DNA from: Asterionellopsis glacialis
Lineage: Eukaryota; Bacillariophyta; Plagiogrammaphyceae; Rhaphoneidales; Asterionellopsidaceae
DNA length: 12,462 nt
Direction: 5' to 3'
Assembly: GCA_014885115.2 (NCBI GenBank)
Contig: WKLE02002636.1
Coordinates: 1-12,462, forward strand
The notes under the pieces were generated by a model. The model was not told the origin of the DNA. It searched no databases and saw nothing but the letters and a program-made list of their open reading frames with translations. Position numbers and translations under genes: made by a program. Every line of letters begins with the position of its first letter. The first letter of the stretch is position 1. Below, piece after piece: positions 7,887 to 12,462 of the stretch.

Positions 7887-8972
7887 ATGAGTCCTCGTAA
7901 GAGGCAAAAAAGACTTAGATCATTGCAGGCACAACAAAATTGGTGTGACGAAGCTACCCAGAAAAAAGGCCAAAAGGATCTCTTCTTCGATCAATTGTCA
8001 ACCATGTTGTTCCAAGAAGAATCACCCAATTACACATGCTGTGACTACCTTAGTATGACTGCTTGGCAGACTGATATTTATCAACTGATGGAGAAGCGCC
8101 CAAATGCATCAAAACGAATGATTGACAGTCGGATTGATGAGTTCTGCCGAGAACAGATTTGTGAATGGTCCTATCGTGTGGTTGACTACTTTCGAATTGA
8201 CAGGGAAGTCGTCTCGGTATCTCTTTCATATTTAGACCGCTTTCTTTCAACTTGTAATTGCGATCGAAGCATGTTCAAACTAGCAGCCACTACAACATTA
8301 TACATGGCTGTCAAGATCTTTCACCCTCATAAATTGGGTGATTTGGGAATTCTGTCAGACCTTAGTCGAGGGGAATTTGAGATGAAGGATGTGGCAGAAA
8401 TGGAAGCACATGTCCTCAGGGCATTATCATGGAACTTGTATCCTCCTACAGCTGTGGCTTTTTCAGCAACGCTTCTTGACTACGTTTTTGTTGACGACAG
8501 TCTTGATGTGCCACCTTCAGAGGTTGCCGACATTCAGGACCTGACTTCGTTCTTTGCGGAGCTTGCTGTCTGCGACTACTTCTTTGTTGGTCTAAGACCA
8601 TCAACTATTTCAGTGGCATCTATCCTTAATGCCTTAGAAGGAATGTTTGGACAAAATCACGCTATTACTCTCAAGGTGACACACGCTGTAGACCGTATGC
8701 AACTTCCAACTGAACGTCAAGAACTATCCGCCGCCCGTAACCGGCTGTGGCAACTCTACGAAAGAAGTGAAGAATGTGCACTACATACCGAACCTACCTC
8801 CGAAGTGGAGCAGCCACCACCTGTATTTACTAAAAACGCATCTACTTCGAACATTATCTCTCCAGTTTCGGTTGCATCTGAAGCAAGTCAACAATACAGA
8901 CCGAAGTCGACTACTGACTTTCGCCCTGCTCCCGCCTTTTCTGCCCAAGCGCTTCGCAATGGCAGTTGGTAA
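7887..8972 (+). CDS. Diatom-specific-type cyclin
   Basis: 361 residues from the ATG at 7887 (context CTTACCATGA). An in-frame ATG pair at 7869/7872 would add 6 or 5 residues; further upstream the frame is AC-rich leader sequence. Cyclins bind and activate cyclin-dependent kinases. Numbering from 7887: a basic N terminus SPRKRQKRLRS may be a nuclear signal; the first cyclin box spans about 60-185 with the conserved Arg88 and Trp94 (REQICEW), Lys143 (AVKIF) and Glu173 (MEAHVLRAL), which are CDK-contact or structural positions in cyclin folds. LSRGEF followed by MEAHVLRALSW and PPTA is the pattern I know from the expanded diatom cyclin family. A second cyclin fold spans about 186-295, with ELAVCDYFFV and PSTISVASILNAL. 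The last 65 residues are a Ser/Pro/Thr-rich tail. No clear RxxLxxxxN destruction box is visible. Single exon. Family assignment is strong; which cyclin it is cannot be said. Confidence 0.9.
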   Translation: MSPRKRQKRLRSLQAQQNWCDEATQKKGQKDLFFDQLSTMLFQEESPNYTCCDYLSMTAWQTDIYQLMEKRPNASKRMIDSRIDEFCREQICEWSYRVVDYFRIDREVVSVSLSYLDRFLSTCNCDRSMFKLAATTTLYMAVKIFHPHKLGDLGILSDLSRGEFEMKDVAEMEAHVLRALSWNLYPPTAVAFSATLLDYVFVDDSLDVPPSEVADIQDLTSFFAELAVCDYFFVGLRPSTISVASILNALEGMFGQNHAITLKVTHAVDRMQLPTERQELSAARNRLWQLYERSEECALHTEPTSEVEQPPPVFTKNASTSNIISPVSVASEASQQYRPKSTTDFRPAPAFSAQALRNGSW

Positions 8973-9135
8973 TGAATTTTAAATTGCCTAAATAACTACT
9001 GTCAAAATACAAACCAAGACGAGACCAAAGACAGTCGATGGGAGACGTTTAGGGGCACATTCTATATTGCTAGACAATAACTTGTTATTTGTAAAAAGAC
9101 ATTGATATTAGAGATTTCTATTTTTTAATTTTATT
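8973..9135. other. AT-rich sequence downstream of the cyclin
   Basis: Probably the cyclin 3' UTR and terminator region, ending in a T/A-rich run (9118-9141). No coding signal is seen. Confidence 0.5.
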
Positions 9136-9402
9136 CTATAAATTGACATCGTGCAATACCTTTTGGCCGACTGTTTTTGCTTCAGAGTACCTGTTGCTGG
9201 GAAACGGTTGAAACGGAACAGAAGGATTGAAAAACGATTCTGTCACTATCATGTTGTGGTCATTGGATAGATGCATTCCAGTACACAGTACTTTTCCCAG
9301 CTTTTTGCAAACAGCGCTTTTTTCCTTTGCGTGATCGAAATCTGCAATGATGTGATAAGGATCTTTTGATGTGTCGCCAAATTGTAATACAACCTTACAG
9401 CA
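9136..9402 (-). other. Orphan 88-codon open frame, possible terminal exon or gene remnant
   Basis: Read on the minus strand, 88 sense codons run from 9402 to a TAG at 9136-9138. The frame begins after a TAG whose AG could be a splice acceptor, preceded by a T-run. The translation has a balanced, protein-like composition, for example VVLQFGDTSKDPYHIIADF, KKLGKVLCTGMHLSNDHN and FFNPSVPFQPFP. There is no ATG until residue 43 (9274-9276), so it cannot be a complete gene as it stands. I could not find a 5' exon with a compatible phase in 9403-9720. The opening VLQFGxxxKD faintly recalls a strand of the Tubby C-terminal domain, but the residues after it do not fit, so I make no family claim. It may be the last exon of a minus-strand gene or a decayed copy. 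Confidence 0.4.
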
Positions 9403-9645
9403 CTATGATCCGAGCGTTAAAAAAAATCCCTTTACTTAGGCGGAAACGAGACGGCGAGCCTGATAGAAAATCTTTCCACGATAGAATTATCTAAATTATA
9501 AAGGATGTCAAAATTATAAAAATTTTGTTTCTACACGACTGGTATCAAACCCACGTATATAAAAAAATAGATATCCAGATACACATTTAAATATTGAGGT
9601 TCTAGTTGCTACTCCCATATAGCCCAAAGCGAATCAAGAATCGCA
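9403..9645. other. AT-rich intergenic stretch
   Basis: No coding frame, RNA gene or repeat can be supported here. The sequence is A/T-rich at 9481-9600 with several short poly-A and poly-T runs. Confidence 0.5.
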
Positions 9646-9878
9646 ACAGGCCGGTGTCTTCACTACCTGTGGACCGTAGAGGCGGTTTCGTACGATATTT
9701 TATACCATGTACAGCGCACAATGCTAACTTCTCAGGGCGAAAGAAAAATTATCCCCTACCCTAAATTCGGTAGAGGAATCGACTCTTGTTTCTTGTTAGG
9801 AATGCCACCCCTGAGTAGGGGTCACGGACTGACGTCCTTCTTGGAATCACCCATCGCCGACTTAAGGATAGCAGTCCG
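9646..9878. other. Chain of stem-loops, candidate structured RNA
   Basis: Successive complementary arms are visible: 9646-9650/9666-9670 (with inner 9654-9656/9661-9663); 9724-9728/9795-9799 enclosing 9756-9760/9769-9773; 9807-9812/9817-9822 (6 bp, loop GAGT); and a long hairpin 9825-9831/9872-9878 (7 bp), 2x2 internal loop, then 9834-9839/9864-9869 (6 bp with one G-U) with a 24-nt loop. The sequence is GC-richer and CpG-richer than its surroundings. It does not match tRNA, U1-U6, U3, SRP, RNase P or MRP signatures that I can recognise. A 62-codon plus frame (9721-9909) also covers part of it, and a minus frame is partly open, so coding origin is an alternative. Confidence 0.3.
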
Positions 9879-9943
9879 ACAAAATATACAGTATACATAT
9901 GCATATTGAAGACGAAGGCTGTGGAAATAACTTGTTCTATTTG

Positions 9944-11933
9944 TTAATTATATTTTTTTACAGTTTCTCTTATTGAAACTAACCTTTGTGAGGGAACAAT
10001 GTAGTTATTAACATCTTCTCTTTCTCTCAATCTATCCAGATGCTTCTGTCTAGCATCTTCCTGTGCTTTGCTATGTTTTTTGTCCGTAATATTGATATGG
10101 ACGTTTCTGTCATGTCATTTTTTTAAAATCTGCAATATTCTATCTCTGACAGGTTGGTAATTGGCAGAAGCTTGTTCCTTTGCTTCAAACCTCTCTTTCA
10201 ATTTAAAATTGCACAGTCTTCCATATTTTGAATCAAACCTTGTTTCAATTTAGTGGTTCCTTTCACCAAAGGACTTATCCAAGTCCCCAATGCCCAGCAG
10301 ACATTCCTGCTGACCACAGGCATGATCTTCAATTATGCAACTTTTTGGAGTCACTGACATCCCAATGTATCTCTCCAATTGCATGCATTTCATGCTGAAT
10401 TGCTGCATTTTAATTCCAACCTCTGGTGTGTAGTGCATTCTTTTGGTCAACAATAGAGATAAAAAAATATCTAAGGCTTGCAGGTAGAGTGTGCTTGGCT
10501 AACATCTTCAATTTTTTGGTCAGAAATTCCTTCAACTCTTGAGTCTTGCTCCATCACAAACTCCAGTAACTCAGCAACAATCATCCTTGCATTCCCCATC
10601 AGCTGCCTGCAATTATTTCCATCTAAAGCTCCTCCATGCATACCACTCCTGTCAATGCCATGGCCAAACAAAATTTCATCCAACTTGGCTTACACTGACT
10701 GTCCCCAGGTTTTTGAGTTTTCAGGCCTGTTCCTCTTGATTTTCTTTGTTTTCAGCAACAATTATTGCGTTATTATTTATAGTTTTCTGAAAGAGTTCTA
10801 GTTGCTCTTCCAAATCCTCTAATTCTTTTACAATGATGTCATGTTGGGCTTCTTCCTGCATTGTGGTTTGTTGATGCAAACATCTGAGTTTGTGAATGTA
10901 ATCATATTGATACTGGTTAAAGGAACTCAGCTGTTCTTTACTATCAGCCAGTGATACTGCTGACAGTTTATATTTGTGTTTTGCACTTATCAAATCAGGA
11001 CTGAAACATTCTGCTGCAGCCTGCATCTCCAGAAGAAGATTCTGCAGCAAATCATTTCCTTTCCCAATTGTCATGTGAAAAATCAGTGTAATGTAATTGG
11101 ATACTTTCACTTGACAATGATGGATTGTTTTGTTGAGCTTGGATGGCAGGGTCCACTGCATCAGATGAAGATCTTGAAGATATCTGTACAGATGTCTTCA
11201 ATTCTGATAATGCAGAGGAAAGGAAGTGGATCCTTGGGGGATTACTTCCACACCACAACCAGGTTCAATACAACAATCTACCTTTTTCCTACCAACCAAG
11301 ATGAATGGTTTCTTCTGATCCTTTTTGATATGGTGAAATGGGAAAGTTGAATGACCTTTTGGAGATTGTAGGTATTTATGAAGTCTTCAAAGGACTTTGG
11401 GGAGAAATGTAATTGACCAGTACTAGATCTTACCCATCCAAAGCCAACTAATTCAAACATATGGCTTGTCTTGTCTTCAGGGGTTTTCAAAAGGATGGAT
11501 AATGTGGGTGTTGGTTCTGACAATTTTGTGACTGAATACCAGCATGCTTCTGCATGAGAGAGCTGTTGAAAAAAATGAGCAAATGCTCTTTGGATTTCTG
11601 AACAAGTTGTTAAGCAAAAAAGATATGTCATTAACAATAGAGTAAATTACTAGCTGTCAAATTGGCTTATTTACCTTTCTGAAAGACTGCCTTGTTATTG
11701 CTGTTAATTGTCATTGTCATTGTCATCATGACAACTTTTTCTTTGCTTGCTCCTGTGACAATGATGTGTAACCAGTAGAACTTTCCCTACACAAAATTAG
11801 AATTCTGATGCATCAGAGGGAGAGTGGAAAAAAGGACATAAGGTAGGACCATTTTGTGTTTTTGATTACTTTGATTAAGCTTTTGTACTAAGTCTACACA
11901 AGCATTGCACAGAGGGAATTTTTTGATCACCAT
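9944..11933 (-). pseudogene. Degenerate mobile-element-like gene (HGG..NG..CR / TPK..EDH family)
   Basis: A chain of minus-strand open segments reads in order through one protein, broken by stops and frame changes. Order: 11676-11933 from a possible ATG at 11933 (in-frame TAG 11787-11789); possible intron 11598-11674; 11281-11597 (FELVGFGWVRSSTGQLHFSP); 11055-11258 (Ser/Gln/Asn-rich linker); 10724 to about 11070 (Gln/Glu-rich, probably coiled coil); 10474-10683 (GIDRSGMHGGALDGNNCR); about 10253-10505 (MSVTPKSCIIEDHA, GIGDLDKSFGERNH); and 9944-10249, a Lys/Arg/Glu-rich tail. Lesions include TAG 11278, frame change near 11055-11075, TGA 10721 with a frame change before 10683, frame change near 10500, TAA 10250-10252 and TGA 10115-10117. 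From memory, the HGG/NG/CR and TPK/EDH motifs mark a repetitive protein family of diatoms and other protists, probably transposon-borne; its biochemical role is unknown to me. No terminal repeats were identified. Some lesions could be introns instead. Confidence 0.65.
11598..11674 (-). other. Possible 77-bp intron in the degenerate gene
   Basis: On the minus strand, donor AGAAAG|GTAAAT and acceptor AACTTGTTCAG|AAATCC follow the normal consensus. Splicing (phase 1) joins AVFQK to EIQRAFAHFF through a split Glu codon and bypasses the TAA directly after the donor. It implies the ancestral element carried a spliceosomal intron. Support is sequence-level only. Confidence 0.45.
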
Positions 11934-11934
11934 G

Positions 11935-11948
11935 TCTCTCTAGAGAGA
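11935..11948. repeat. 14-bp perfect palindrome
   Basis: TCTCTCTAGAGAGA is a perfect palindrome lying one base upstream of the possible ATG (11933) of the degenerate gene. It could be a regulatory or recombination site of the element, or chance. Confidence 0.5.
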
Positions 11949-12095
11949 ACAAACTACATGAGGATCACTACAAAGTGTCCTAAAAGTACACTAAATTTAT
12001 TTGTCTCACTCTAAAGTGTCTTTGATTGGTCAAGAGTTGAGAGTACTAACTAACTCTGTTCTAAACCTTATTGGATTATAAGCCTATGCTATTTT
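11949..12095. other. Upstream flank of the degenerate gene with AAAGTGTC repeats
   Basis: Two AAAGTGTC copies occur at about 11972-11979 and 12013-12020, and the stretch contains CACTACAAAGTGTCC near 11967. CACTA-type DNA transposons begin with CACTA and carry short subterminal repeats, so this may be part of an element end. No matching inverted end was found, so the idea is weak. No coding frame is supported. Confidence 0.25.
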
Positions 12096-12461
12096 CTATG
12101 TTCTCGTTTCTGTTTGTGCATCTTCATGATGACGCACACGTATGTTTGTGGTGTTTTTCAGTTTGACCAGTTGTATTGCAATTTTTTCAAGTGACACATC
12201 TTTTGCTATTTCAGTGGTTTTAGTCCTCTTTCCTTCCTTGTTTTTCATTATTACTGGTCTACCGTATCTGCGTTTGTTGTTCCTGTTTTCTAAGTTTCCA
12301 TTTTTATCAAATATAATTCCATTTTGTTCATAGTCTGACTTCACAATATTAATTCCAAATTTGGAGTAGTTTTCCTCTTTCATTATTTTGATGATCTGTG
12401 TGGGTACTTCTTTTCTGTCATTGTCATTTAGAATTACCTTGGGTACATAGATGTGCTTGGT
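12096..12461 (-). CDS. Partial Asn/Lys-rich hypothetical protein, 5' end outside the window
   Basis: An open frame of 121 codons runs from the right edge of the window to a TAG at 12096; it contains an internal ATG at 12383 but is open upstream of it (KHIYVPKVILND...). Composition is very rich in Lys, Asn, Glu and Ile. Visible stretches include RRYGRPVIMKNKEGKRTK and LEKIAIQLVKLKN, which look like a basic, possibly nucleic-acid-binding region. No family is recognised. It lies upstream of the degenerate element on the same strand and could be its 5' part, a neighbouring element gene or an unrelated exon. CpG is also scarce here but less extremely than to its left. Confidence 0.35.
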   Translation of the reverse strand, partial: TKHIYVPKVILNDNDRKEVPTQIIKIMKEENYSKFGINIVKSDYEQNGIIFDKNGNLENRNNKRRYGRPVIMKNKEGKRTKTTEIAKDVSLEKIAIQLVKLKNTTNIRVRHHEDAQTETRT

Positions 12462-12462
12462 T

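Larger units (their letters stand above)
10103..12105. other. CpG-depleted block
   Basis: Hand reading finds one CpG (10768-10769) between the CpG at 10102-10103 and the one at 12105-12106, across about 2,000 bp of roughly 39% GC, where several tens would be expected by composition. CpGs are frequent elsewhere, including the neighbouring intergenic DNA at 9600-9900. TG and CA dinucleotides are abundant in the block. It nearly coincides with the degenerate element and its upstream flank, which points to methylation-driven C-to-T loss. Confidence 0.85.

Noticed and set aside
9403..9720. Possible 5' exon for the orphan frame (minus strand, ending at a CAG|GTAGTG donor near 9665)
   Set aside because: The 20-codon frame is phase 2 at the donor, while the acceptor at 9402 needs phase 0; the phases do not match.
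10976..11350. 124-codon plus-strand open frame
   Set aside because: It is antisense to the degenerate minus-strand gene, whose reading is supported by family motifs; the long plus frame is a by-product of few stops on that strand.
1..12462. CRISPR arrays, rRNA, bacterial operons, phage or virus genes
   Set aside because: No regular direct-repeat/spacer array, no rRNA-like sequence, and the introns and gene families are eukaryotic nuclear.

Overview
The window looks like nuclear DNA of a diatom, probably a pennate one. The strongest marker is an intact cyclin of the diatom-specific type. It is supported by short introns (110 and 114 bp) with GTAAG-type donors, compact intergenic spacing, a plasmepsin-V/ASP5-like aspartic protease, and a decayed gene of a multi-copy mobile-element-like protein family that I recall from diatom and other protist genomes. 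Genus and species cannot be fixed from sequence alone.

Layout, left to right. 1-438 is a hairpin-rich stretch with no supported gene. 439-3056 (minus) is a three-exon oligopeptidase B-like S9A serine peptidase; its last 15 codons lie in a small terminal exon found by splice signals and homology. 3057-3729 is the shared upstream region of two divergent genes and holds a GGTAC-repeat cluster. 3730-5277 (plus) is a secreted or membrane-anchored pepsin-family aspartic protease with a Cys-rich insertion and three RRL motifs spaced exactly 26 residues apart in its pro-region. 5333-6238 (minus) is GPN3, a GPN-loop GTPase, convergent with the protease and separated by only 55 bp. 6239-7886 is a 1.6 kb divergent intergenic region. 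7887-8972 (plus) is the diatom cyclin. 8973-9943 has no confident gene but contains an 88-codon open frame on the minus strand that lacks an early ATG, and a chain of stem-loops. 9944-11933 (minus) is a degenerate mobile-element-like gene with several stops and frame changes. 12096-12461 (minus) is an Asn/Lys-rich open frame running off the window.

The four intact genes are housekeeping or cell-biology genes (peptide turnover, protein processing, RNA polymerase II assembly, cell-cycle control) in alternating orientation. They do not form an operon or an obvious pathway; the arrangement is ordinary for a compact diatom genome.

The most striking non-gene signal is a CpG desert. Between 10103 and 12105, about 2 kb covering nearly all of the decayed element, I count a single CpG (10768-10769), while the rest of the window has CpGs on almost every line. 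This suggests long exposure of this element family to CpG methylation and deamination. I did not find a convincing novel defence or metabolic system. The best leads are the CpG desert, the periodic RRL motifs of the aspartic protease, the hairpin chain at 9646-9878 and the orphan open frame at 9136-9402.
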